A stretch of 10,632 nt of DNA, taken from the NCBI GenBank assembly GCA_031254715.1, contig JAIRTY010000699.1, positions 1 to 10,632 on the forward strand. The letters run 5' to 3'. Position numbers and translations under genes: made by a program. Source of the stretch: Nocardiopsaceae bacterium. GTDB lineage: Bacteria > Actinomycetota > Actinomycetes > Streptosporangiales > Streptosporangiaceae. Numbering within the stretch: the stretch's first letter is position 1; each line of letters starts with the position of its first letter. The notes beneath the pieces were generated by a model. It had not been told where the DNA came from. It did not search any database and was given only the letters and a program-made list of their open reading frames with translations. Below, one piece after another: positions 1 to 5,751 of this stretch.

Positions 1-1632
1 CGCGGGCCGCTGCTGCGCCGGGCCCCGCTGTTCTCCGGCCCGGCGGGCGGTCTTGAGCTGGCTCATGGCGATGAGTGTCACGAGCGCGAAGACCAGCGGG
101 CCGGGCACGCGCGCCGCGAGGCCGAGCGCGGTCAGGTACACGTACTGGCCGGCCAGGATGATCGGCGGTACCAGCCAGTCCAGCCGGCCGCCGTGCGGGT
201 GCCCGGCTCCGGCCGCCGCCAGCAGCAGGGCCGCCACCGGTGCGAGCACCACCTCCATCGGCAGGCCCCGCATCCCCACCCCGGCCAGCAGCGAGGTCGC
301 GGCGAGCCCGGCGATGGCCGGCGGCAGCGGCTGCAGCAGCCCGCGTGCCAGCCGCCCGCCCCAGCGGGCGATCACCCCGTCATCGCGGCAGACCGCCAGC
401 CGGGATGGGGATCCGGCCGCGACCCCAGGCAGTTCGGTCACGGACCCAGCCGGGGCAGCGGCCAGCTCGGACACGGACCCGGGCAAGACCGAGGGCGGCC
501 CGGATATGGACCCGGCCAGGACAGCGGAGCCGAACCGGGCAGCGGGCAACTCGGGGGCGGGGCCGAGCGGGATAGCGGAAATCCCGGAGATGGAGCCGGG
601 TGGGACAGCGGGCAGCTCGGAGTCGGAGCCGGGTAGAAGTGTGGGCGCCCCGGGCCCCGGGCGGGGCGAGATGGCAGGCAAATCGGACACGGAGCCGGTC
701 AACTCAATGGGCGGCTCGGATATAGAGCCGGCCGGGCGGGACGGGGAGCCGGCCTCGGCAGCGGGCTGCCGGGCGTAGCGCACCAGGCCGGCCAGCACGA
801 CCACTGCGCCGGCGCCCACCAGGGCGGTGAGCGCCACCCGCGGGCCCCAGGCCAGGGCCGTCACGCTGATCAGGACCGCCCGCACGCCCGCTGGCAGCGC
901 CGCCAGCCACCGCCCGGCCACCAGCCACCCGCCCAGCCGGTCACCGCCCAGCCGGTCACCGCCCAAGCGGTCGCCACCCAGCCGGTCGCCACCCAGGCGG
1001 TCGCCACCCAGCCGGTCGCGGCCCAAGCGATCGGCGCCCGGGGGATCCTCGCCCCGCGGATCGGCACCCGAAGGATCGGCGCCTGGGCGAGGCTGCTCCG
1101 GGGCGCCGGCCGCGGTCAGGGCGCGGCACAGCCCGGCCAGCTGCCGGAGCGCCAGTAGGATCATCGCGCCGGAGGCCAGCGCCCAGATCTGCGGCGACTG
1201 CGCGGCGGGCGCCCCGGCGGCGAGCCCGGCGTAGACGGCGAACTCCGCCGTTACCGGCCCTCCCGTCGCGAGCCAGCTTCCCTCCGCAGCCCCGCCCGGC
1301 GCAGCGCCGCTCTCGTCCCGGGCGCCAGCCCGCCAGGCCAGGTCCAGCGCAGAACCGCTCCCGTCCCGGGCGCCAGCCCGCCGGGCCAGGTCCAGCGCAG
1401 ATCCGCGCTCGTCCCGTGCCGCAGCCTGGCGGGCCAGGTGCAGCAGCAGCCGGCTGGCGCACAGCGCGACGCCGCCGGCGAGCATGCCGAGCCTGGTCCC
1501 GGCCCCGAACCAGACAGCCGCGCAGATGGCGCAGCCGAACGAGTTCCCGGCCAGGCCCGCCGGGCCCATCCGGCGCACGGCCCACCGCGCGACCTGCCCG
1601 GGCAGGCCGGCGGTTGCCATGGCTACGGTCAT
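1..1632 (-). CDS. DUF5941-type membrane protein with degenerate CDP-alcohol phosphatidyltransferase domain (3' end beyond window)
   Basis: The frame is open for 544 codons from ATG 1632 to base 1, so the C terminus is missing. GGGGAGGG lies 6 nt before the ATG. From memory of actinobacterial DUF5941 proteins, residues 12-45 match the start of the CDP-alcohol phosphatidyltransferase domain (ARWAVRRMGP, then a membrane segment), 127-165 its later helices (EFAVYAGLAAGA, IWALASGAM), and 240-290 plus 411-530 the DUF5941 membrane part (RDDGVIARW, HPHGGRLDWLVPP). Active members carry DGxxAR...GxxxDxxxD between the first two blocks. Here residues 60-126 hold LLLHLARQ and 16-residue repeats with no such motif, so phosphatidyltransferase activity is doubtful. 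The N-terminal region of about 150-170 residues found in many relatives is absent. Probable membrane segments are near 30-63, 137-155, 245-284, 437-475 and 485-524. Linkers 73-109, 185-234 and 302-406 are repeats. The true role is unknown; family assignment is strong, activity uncertain. Confidence 0.82.
   Translation of the reverse strand, partial: MTVAMATAGLPGQVARWAVRRMGPAGLAGNSFGCAICAAVWFGAGTRLGMLAGGVALCASRLLLHLARQAAARDERGSALDLARRAGARDGSGSALDLAWRAGARDESGAAPGGAAEGSWLATGGPVTAEFAVYAGLAAGAPAAQSPQIWALASGAMILLALRQLAGLCRALTAAGAPEQPRPGADPSGADPRGEDPPGADRLGRDRLGGDRLGGDRLGGDRLGGDRLGGDRLGGWLVAGRWLAALPAGVRAVLISVTALAWGPRVALTALVGAGAVVVLAGLVRYARQPAAEAGSPSRPAGSISEPPIELTGSVSDLPAISPRPGPGAPTLLPGSDSELPAVPPGSISGISAIPLGPAPELPAARFGSAVLAGSISGPPSVLPGSVSELAAAPAGSVTELPGVAAGSPSRLAVCRDDGVIARWGGRLARGLLQPLPPAIAGLAATSLLAGVGMRGLPMEVVLAPVAALLLAAAGAGHPHGGRLDWLVPPIILAGQYVYLTALGLAARVPGPLVFALVTLIAMSQLKTARRAGEQRGPAQQRPA
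415..729 (-). repeat. 11-residue (33-bp) tandem repeat array inside the DUF5941 gene
   Basis: Residues 302-406 read as nine 11-residue units plus one 6-residue remnant. Examples are GSISEPPIELT, GSVSDLPAISP, GSDSELPAVPP, GSVSELAAAPA and GSVTELPGVAA. The consensus is roughly GS(V/I)SELPAxxP. The array is 315 bp, exactly nine 33-bp units plus 18 bp, so the frame is kept throughout. It lies between the membrane segment ending near residue 284 and the block starting LAVCRDDG. It is probably a flexible Pro/Ser/Ala-rich linker. Confidence 0.85.
934..1083 (-). repeat. 15-bp tandem repeat array (5-residue DRLG repeats)
   Basis: Ten consecutive 15-bp units on the plus strand begin CAGCCGGTCACCGCC (934 and 949, identical) and diverge toward 1083. 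In the minus-strand protein they give ADPSG, ADPRG, EDPPG, ADRLG, RDRLG and then five GDRLG in a row (residues 185-234). Identical neighbours at the low-coordinate end and diverged copies at the other suggest recent expansion from one side. Confidence 0.9.
1321..1416 (-). repeat. 48-bp direct repeat (two copies, 16 residues each)
   Basis: Bases 1321-1368 and 1369-1416 are the same 48-bp unit with four mismatches. A partial third copy is recognisable on each side (about 1306-1320 and 1417-1440). In protein this is RDxxGSALDLA(R/W)RAGA at residues 73-88 and 89-104, then RDESG. It sits where the catalytic aspartates of a CDP-alcohol phosphatidyltransferase would be. Confidence 0.88.
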
Positions 1633-1700
1633 GCCCCGCCCTCCCCTGCCCCCGCATTCTCGCGCAAAGTGACCCGCTCAGCTCGTACCCGCGGGACCGT

Positions 1701-1772
1701 GTCCGGTACCGGTCTCTGACCGGACCGGCCGGGTGACCAGGCAGTGACCAGGGCCGGGTAGAGTCCCCGCCA
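1701..1772 (+). promoter_or_regulatory. Promoter region of the cytidylyltransferase, probably leaderless
   Basis: TAGAGT at 1759-1764 fits an actinobacterial -10 (TANNNT) and ends 7 nt before ATG 1772. No Shine-Dalgarno sequence precedes the ATG, so the mRNA probably starts at or next to the start codon. Upstream, GTGACCAG occurs at 1733-1740 and again at 1744-1751, an 11-bp period (one helical turn). Inverted arms GTCCGGT (1701-1707) and ACCGGAC (1719-1725) lie further out. The 139-bp spacer is shared with the divergent DUF5941 gene, so a regulator here could act on both. Confidence 0.5.
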
Positions 1773-2464
1773 TGCGGACGGTCGCAGTGGTACTCGCGGG
1801 CGGCTGGGGCGAGCGGTTCGGGAAGGACGTCCCCAAGCAGCTTCTCCCGCTGGCGGGCCGGGCGATGATCGAGCACTCGGTGGCCGCTTTCGAGCAGGCC
1901 CCGGGGGTGGATGCGATCCTGGTCGTGATCACGCCCAGCCACGCCGGGACGGCCGCTGAGCTGCTCACCGCGGGTGGCTACCGGAAGGTCATGAAGGTCA
2001 TCGAGGGCGGCTCCACCCGGCCCGAGTCCACCCAGCGGGCCATCGCCGAGCTCGGCGAGGAGGAGTGCAACGTGCTCTTCCACGACGCGGCCCGGCCGCT
2101 GGTGGACCAGGAGGTCATCGCGGGCTGCCTGGCGGCGCTCGGCGAGAGCCAGGCGGTCGGGGTCGCGGTCCCCTCCTCCGACACGATCGCCGTGGTCAGC
2201 GACGGGGTGATGACCGACATGCCGCACCGGGAAAGCCTGGTCCGGTGTCAGACCCCGCAGGGGTTCCGGCTGTCGGTGATCCGCCGCGCCCATAAGCTCG
2301 CCGCCGCTGACCCCGCCGCCGGCCAGCTCGCCACCGATGACTGCGGGGTGGTGCTGCGCTACCTGCCCGAGGTCGGCGTGCGGGTGGTGCCGGGCAGCGA
2401 GCGCAACATGAAGATCACCTACCCGCGCGACCTCGACATCGCGGAGTCATTCTTCCGCGACTGA
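1772..2464 (+). CDS. IspD/TarI-family cytidylyltransferase
   Basis: This 230-residue protein has the usual family length. It should transfer CMP from CTP to a polyol or methylerythritol phosphate, giving a CDP-alcohol and pyrophosphate in the cytosol. Motifs: nucleotide loop LAGGWGERFG (8-17) with PKQ (21-23), HDAARPLV (104-111), SSDTIA (135-140), CQTPQGF (159-165), TDDC (188-191) and KITYPRDL (214-221). LAGG, DT rather than ET near 137, and TDDC resemble TarI/Bcs1 (ribitol-5-phosphate cytidylyltransferase). Automated pipelines would probably call it IspD (2-C-methyl-D-erythritol 4-phosphate cytidylyltransferase), and no ispF is adjacent. The divergent neighbour is a CDP-alcohol phosphatidyltransferase relative, which fits a CDP-polyol role. 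Family is certain, substrate is not. The start is ATG 1772, which gives the motif-containing N terminus directly. Confidence 0.9.
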   Translation: MRTVAVVLAGGWGERFGKDVPKQLLPLAGRAMIEHSVAAFEQAPGVDAILVVITPSHAGTAAELLTAGGYRKVMKVIEGGSTRPESTQRAIAELGEEECNVLFHDAARPLVDQEVIAGCLAALGESQAVGVAVPSSDTIAVVSDGVMTDMPHRESLVRCQTPQGFRLSVIRRAHKLAAADPAAGQLATDDCGVVLRYLPEVGVRVVPGSERNMKITYPRDLDIAESFFRD

Positions 2465-2468
2465 GGGC

Positions 2469-2819
2469 CTAGCCCGCCAGCGAGGCTGCCTGGCGGTAGC
2501 GGTGACCAGAGCGCGCGGCCGGGACCATGCTCACGCCCTCCGCCAGCAGCTGGCTTACGCCGATGGCCGCGGCCGCGGCGGGCGGTTCGGGAACGAGCCG
2601 CAGGGTCTCGCCCGCTGTGACCGTCTTGGGATCGGCGCCGGCGGCGATCGACCTGACCACCCGGTCCCGGCTGATGACCCCGCGCATCCGCCCGTCGTTC
2701 CCGCGTACCGGCACCGACTCCGCGCCAAGTTCCCGCATCCGCCGGCCCGCCTGCTGCAACGTCTCGTGCTCGCCGACCCACGCCCGTCCGGTACGCGTGC
2801 CCCCTGCCGCTGCGACCAC
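2469..2819 (-). CDS. Short CBS-domain protein (Hrp1-like, second CBS degenerate)
   Basis: The 116-residue product has one clear CBS motif: WVGEHETLQQAGRRMRELGA (14-33), SVPVRGNDGRMRGVISRDR (35-53), VVRSIAAGADPKTVTAGETL (54-73). This resembles the first CBS of hypoxic-response Hrp1-like proteins, which bind adenine nucleotides or act as small regulators. Those are usually about 140 residues with two CBS motifs. Here the second half (74-116) keeps only a trace (AAIGVSQLLAEGVSMVPAA) and lacks the usual final LVGxxSxxDL, so it is shortened or decaying. The start is GTG 2819, with GGGAG about 7 nt upstream. The frame is open back to a stop at 2883-2885 but holds no other start codon. It converges on the cytidylyltransferase with 4 bp between stops. 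No partner is visible. Confidence 0.72.
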   Translation of the reverse strand: MVAAAGGTRTGRAWVGEHETLQQAGRRMRELGAESVPVRGNDGRMRGVISRDRVVRSIAAGADPKTVTAGETLRLVPEPPAAAAAIGVSQLLAEGVSMVPAARSGHRYRQAASLAG

Positions 2820-3037
2820 TGGCCTCTCCCGTAGACCGCGGCGGGCCGTCCGGCCCGCCTGCTCATCCCCCGGCTGCTGCTTTCATGCAATCTGGCCCGG
2901 CTGCGAGAACGCTGAGAACGATCTGCGGAACGCGTGTGAGGCGGCTGCACCGTGGCCGGATCACGGCCGCGGCCGGGGCTGGGCTTACCGCGGGGCCACG
3001 TTCATTGCGGCAGCCGTGCCCGTGATCACCGCTGCGA
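2820..3037. other. Intergenic spacer with short direct repeats
   Basis: This 218-bp stretch lies between the glycosyltransferase stop and the CBS gene start, both on the minus strand. I see no coding frame worth calling. GATCACCGCTGC is repeated at 3024-3035 and 3036-3047, reaching over the glycosyltransferase stop. GAGAACG is repeated at 2905-2911 and 2914-2920. The CBS promoter should be here, but no convincing -10/-35 pair was found. Confidence 0.5.
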
Positions 3038-4108
3038 TCACCGCTGCGGCGGCGCCCCCGGCATCAGGCTGCGCGGGCTGGTGAGGAACCCCGCGCCCCA
3101 GGACATGTGCATCGTGACCAGGGCGGCCGGTAGCCGCGCCGCCACGCTGGCGGCCAGGCCCCTGGCCGCGGCCCCGGTCACGGCACCGATCCCGGCCAGG
3201 TAGGCGGCGGGGGCACAGAACCCGAGCGCGAGCCAGCCGAGCCCGGGCGCCCCCGCCAGCGCGCCGGCCAGCCCAGACAGCCCGGCGGCGATCCCGGCGG
3301 TGATCCCGAGCAGGGTCAGCGGCGGGGCCAGGTAGCGCAGGTTGATCGTGCCAGCATGCTGGCGCGCGACCACCCGGCGCCAGCGGCCGTAGTGGAAGTA
3401 CTGGCCGGCCAGCGCGGCCACGGTGGCCCGCGGCCGGTAGGTGACCCGGAGCCGGGGCTGGAACCAGATGAGCCCGCCCGCTTGCCGGATCCGGTGGTTC
3501 ATCTCCCAGTCTTCGGCTATCAGGTAGCTCTCGTCGTAGCCGCCCACCTGCTCCAGCGCGCTCCGCCGGTACACGCCCAGGTACACGCTGTCGACCGGGC
3601 CGGCCCTGCCCCCGGTGTGGAACCGCGCCGAGCCGACCCCAGCCGGGGAGGTCATGGCCCACGCCACCGCCTGCTCGAACGGGGTCACGCCCTCGGCGGC
3701 CATGATGCCGCCCACGTCGTCCGCGCCGGTCTCCTGCAGCGTGCGGACCGCCTGCAGCAGGTAGTCGGGCGGGATGAGGGCGTGGCCGTCCACCCGCGCC
3801 ACGATCGGGTGCCGGGACGCCTTGATCGCCAGGTTGTTCGCGGCCGGCCGGAGCCCCGTCGGGTTGGGTATCACGGTGACCCGGGAGTCCGCCGCCGCCA
3901 GTTGGCTGGCGATCGCCATGGTCGCGTCCCGGGACGGGCCGACCGCCAGCACCACCTCGAGGCCGCCCGGGTAATCCTGGGACAGCACGTGCCGGACGGC
4001 CTCGGCCAGGTGCCGCTCCTCGTTCCGGACCGGCATGATCACTGAAACCGGAGTCCGGGTCGTGATGGCAGGCCGGACGCCGGGCGGGCCGGGGCGTGTC
4101 TCGTTCAT
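3038..4108 (-). CDS. Family 2 glycosyltransferase, ExoA-like, membrane-anchored
   Basis: The 356-residue protein should transfer a sugar from a nucleotide-sugar to a lipid-linked or polysaccharide acceptor on the cytoplasmic face of the membrane. The GT-A fold is shown by VSVIMPVRNEE (21-31), RVDGHA (105-110; DxH in place of DxD), GGYDESYLIAEDWEMNHRIR (189-208) with the ED catalytic-base motif, and YFHYGRWRR (237-245), a QxxRW-like segment. Hydrophobic stretches near 262-285, 290-311 and 318-338 are probable membrane helices. The layout resembles succinoglycan-type ExoA enzymes. ATG 4108 is preferred because GAGG lies 6 nt upstream; an in-frame GTG at 4120 would add four residues but overlaps that site. 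It starts 30 bp after the PhoH stop on the same strand, so co-transcription is plausible. Donor and acceptor cannot be read from the sequence. Confidence 0.9.
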   Translation of the reverse strand: MNETRPGPPGVRPAITTRTPVSVIMPVRNEERHLAEAVRHVLSQDYPGGLEVVLAVGPSRDATMAIASQLAAADSRVTVIPNPTGLRPAANNLAIKASRHPIVARVDGHALIPPDYLLQAVRTLQETGADDVGGIMAAEGVTPFEQAVAWAMTSPAGVGSARFHTGGRAGPVDSVYLGVYRRSALEQVGGYDESYLIAEDWEMNHRIRQAGGLIWFQPRLRVTYRPRATVAALAGQYFHYGRWRRVVARQHAGTINLRYLAPPLTLLGITAGIAAGLSGLAGALAGAPGLGWLALGFCAPAAYLAGIGAVTGAAARGLAASVAARLPAALVTMHMSWGAGFLTSPRSLMPGAPPQR

Positions 4109-4138
4109 ATCCGGCCTCACGTTATCGCGCCGGCCCGG

Positions 4139-5512
4139 TTACAGTGCCGAGTCCTCCAGCATCTCCGTGACCAGCGCGGCGATCGGGGACCGTTCCGAGC
4201 GGACCAGTGTCACGTGCGCAAACAGCGGGTGACCCTTCAGTTTCTCGATCACCGCCACCACGCCGTCGTGCCTGCCCACCCGCAGGTTGTCGCGCTGCGC
4301 GATGTCGTGCGTGAGCACCACCCGGGAGCCCGCGCCGATCCGGGAGAGCACCGTGAGCAGCACCCCCCGTTCCAGCGACTGGGCCTCGTCCACGATCACG
4401 AACGAGTCGTGCAGCGACCGGCCGCGGATGTGGGTGAGCGGCAGCACCTCGAACATGTCCCGATGGATGACCTCGTCGATCACGTCCTGGCTGGTCACCG
4501 CCGACAGGGTGTCGTAGACGGCCTGCGCCCACGGGTTCATCTTGTCCGCCTCGGAGCCGGGCAGGTAGCCGAGTTCCTGCCCGCCGACCGCGTACAGCGG
4601 CCGGAACACCACCACCTTGCGGTGCTGCCGCCGGTCCATGACCGCCTCCAGGCCGGCGCACAGGGCCAGGGCCGACTTGCCGGTGCCCGCGCGCCCGCCC
4701 AGCGAGATGATGCCGACGTCCTGGTCGAGTAGCAGGTCGATGGCGATCCGCTGCTCGGCGCTCCGGCCGCGCAGCCCGAAGGCCTCCCGGTCGCCGCGGA
4801 CCAGCCGGACGGTCTTGTCCGGCAGCACCCGGCCCAGGGCGCTGCACCCGCCGATGGTCCCGGACGCCAGCACCAGGCCGGTGTGGCAGGGCAGGTCGCG
4901 GGCGGCCTCACAGTCGACCGTCCCCTTCTCGTACAGCTCGTCGATCTCCTGCGGGCTGACGCTCAGCTCCCGCATGCCGGTCCAGCCGGAATCGACCGGC
5001 AGCTCGGCCCGGTACTCCTGCGCGGTCAGCCCGATCGACGCGGCTTTCACCCGCAGCGGCAGGTCCTTGCTGACCAGGACCACGTCCTCGCCCTCGGCAG
5101 CCAGGCTGGCCGCCACCGACAGGATCCGGGTGTCGTTGTCCGGGAGCCGCAGCCCGGGCGGCAGCACCTGCGCGTCCGCGTGGTTGAGCTCCACCCGGAT
5201 CGTCCCGCCGGTCTCGCTGATCGGCAGGTCAGCATCGAGCCGCCCGTGACCTATCCGCAGGTCATCCAGATGCCGCAGGGCCTGCCGGGCGAAGTACCCG
5301 AGCTCGGGATGGTGGCGCTTGGCCTCCAGTTCGGTGATGACCACGACCGGCAGCACCACGCTGTGCTCGGCGAACCTGCCGATGGCGCCGGGATCGGCCA
5401 GCAGCACGCTGGTGTCGAGCACATACGTGCGCCGGGGACCGTCCTGGTCGCGGGTGCCGGCACTGCGGGAACTGGCTTGCCGCGCGGCGCGGCGGGCAGC
5501 AGAACTGGCCAC
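4139..5512 (-). CDS. PIN domain-PhoH family ATPase
   Basis: The 457-residue protein has an N-terminal PIN nuclease domain fused to a PhoH P-loop ATPase, the common actinobacterial PhoH2-type architecture, proposed to be an RNA helicase/ribonuclease. The PIN acidic residues are present: YVLDTSVLLAD with D33, TELEAKRHH with E61, DNDTRI with D125/D127, SKDLPLR with D150. The PhoH half has GDREAFG (240-246), RSAEQ (250-254), Walker A GRAGTGKS (273-280), FRPLYAVGGQ (303-312), LTHIRGRSLHD (359-369) and Walker B IVDEAQSLERG (373-383). All expected residues are intact. GTG 5512 is chosen because GGGGAG sits 5 nt upstream; the frame continues to 5698, but those 62 residues are basic, unconserved-looking and have a poor ribosome site. 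The actinomycete glycosyltransferase gene follows 30 bp downstream. No antitoxin-like gene precedes it. Confidence 0.95.
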   Translation of the reverse strand: MASSAARRAARQASSRSAGTRDQDGPRRTYVLDTSVLLADPGAIGRFAEHSVVLPVVVITELEAKRHHPELGYFARQALRHLDDLRIGHGRLDADLPISETGGTIRVELNHADAQVLPPGLRLPDNDTRILSVAASLAAEGEDVVLVSKDLPLRVKAASIGLTAQEYRAELPVDSGWTGMRELSVSPQEIDELYEKGTVDCEAARDLPCHTGLVLASGTIGGCSALGRVLPDKTVRLVRGDREAFGLRGRSAEQRIAIDLLLDQDVGIISLGGRAGTGKSALALCAGLEAVMDRRQHRKVVVFRPLYAVGGQELGYLPGSEADKMNPWAQAVYDTLSAVTSQDVIDEVIHRDMFEVLPLTHIRGRSLHDSFVIVDEAQSLERGVLLTVLSRIGAGSRVVLTHDIAQRDNLRVGRHDGVVAVIEKLKGHPLFAHVTLVRSERSPIAALVTEMLEDSAL

Positions 5513-5586
5513 TCGTTCTCCCCTGGGCGCCGGGTCGCGGCGCCGTGTCGGACACAGACGTGTCGATGAGACCGGGACCGGCCCAG

Positions 5587-5609
5587 GAAGGGCCGGGCAC
5601 CGGCCCTTC
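5587..5609 (-). terminator. GC hairpin in the uppS-PhoH spacer
   Basis: GAAGGGCCGG (5587-5596) and CCGGCCCTTC (5600-5609) form a perfect 10-bp stem with a 3-nt loop, 75 bp upstream of the PhoH start. No U-tract follows on the minus strand, as is common in actinomycetes. It could be a terminator or a structure in the PhoH leader. Confidence 0.45.
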
Positions 5610-5640
5610 GCCTGTCTCGCCCGCGTGCCTGGGCACGAAG

Positions 5641-5655
5641 CTCGAGAATCTCGAG
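5641..5655. promoter_or_regulatory. CTCGAG-AAT-CTCGAG inverted repeat upstream of PhoH
   Basis: Two CTCGAG hexamers flank AAT, giving a compact 15-bp dyad in the 239-bp spacer before PhoH. A second cluster, GTGTC-G-GACAC-AGAC-GTGTC, lies at 5545-5564 just upstream of the PhoH ribosome site. Either could be an operator; no known regulator consensus was recognised. Confidence 0.3.
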
Positions 5656-5712
5656 GGCCTTCCCGGCGGGCGGCACCGCACCGCCCGTCCTTGCTCACGA
5701 CGGTACCTGCCA

Positions 5713-5735
5713 GGGGCGGCTTCCCGGAAGCCCCC
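5713..5735 (-). terminator. Hairpin downstream of uppS
   Basis: GGCTTC (5718-5723) and GAAGCC (5727-5732) pair around a CCG loop, with further G-C pairs outside one C-C mismatch. It begins about 17 nt after the uppS stop codon on the minus strand. A 12-bp perfect palindrome, GGCCCGCGGGCC, lies between it and the stop (5739-5750). It is a likely factor-assisted terminator without a U-tract. Confidence 0.45.
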
Positions 5736-5751
5736 GGCGGCCCGCGGGCCC

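Noticed and set aside
53..778. Long plus-strand reading frame opposite the DUF5941 gene
   Set aside because: Its product is repetitive Ser/Pro/Ala sequence with no known motif, while the opposite strand encodes recognisable membrane domains in one continuous frame.
934..1083. Pentapeptide-repeat (DNA-mimic) domain
   Set aside because: The period is five residues, but the central Leu/Phe of A(D/N)LXX is mostly Arg or Pro, so the right-handed beta helix is not expected.
956..2293. 445-codon minus-strand frame crossing the cytidylyltransferase and the DUF5941 gene
   Set aside because: It overlaps two genes with clear family motifs in other frames; the translation is Arg/Gly/His-rich, typical of an antisense frame in high-GC DNA.
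3356..4045. 229-codon plus-strand frame opposite the glycosyltransferase
   Set aside because: It is the mirror of a well-supported GT2 gene and has His/Arg/Pro-rich antisense composition.
4139..5512. PhoAT-PhoH2 toxin-antitoxin module
   Set aside because: No small antitoxin-like gene precedes PhoH; the upstream 239 bp are noncoding and then comes uppS.
5513..5698. N-terminal extension of PhoH from GTG 5698
   Set aside because: The 62 extra residues are basic and low in family similarity, the ribosome site is weak, and GTG 5512 has GGGGAG at ideal spacing.
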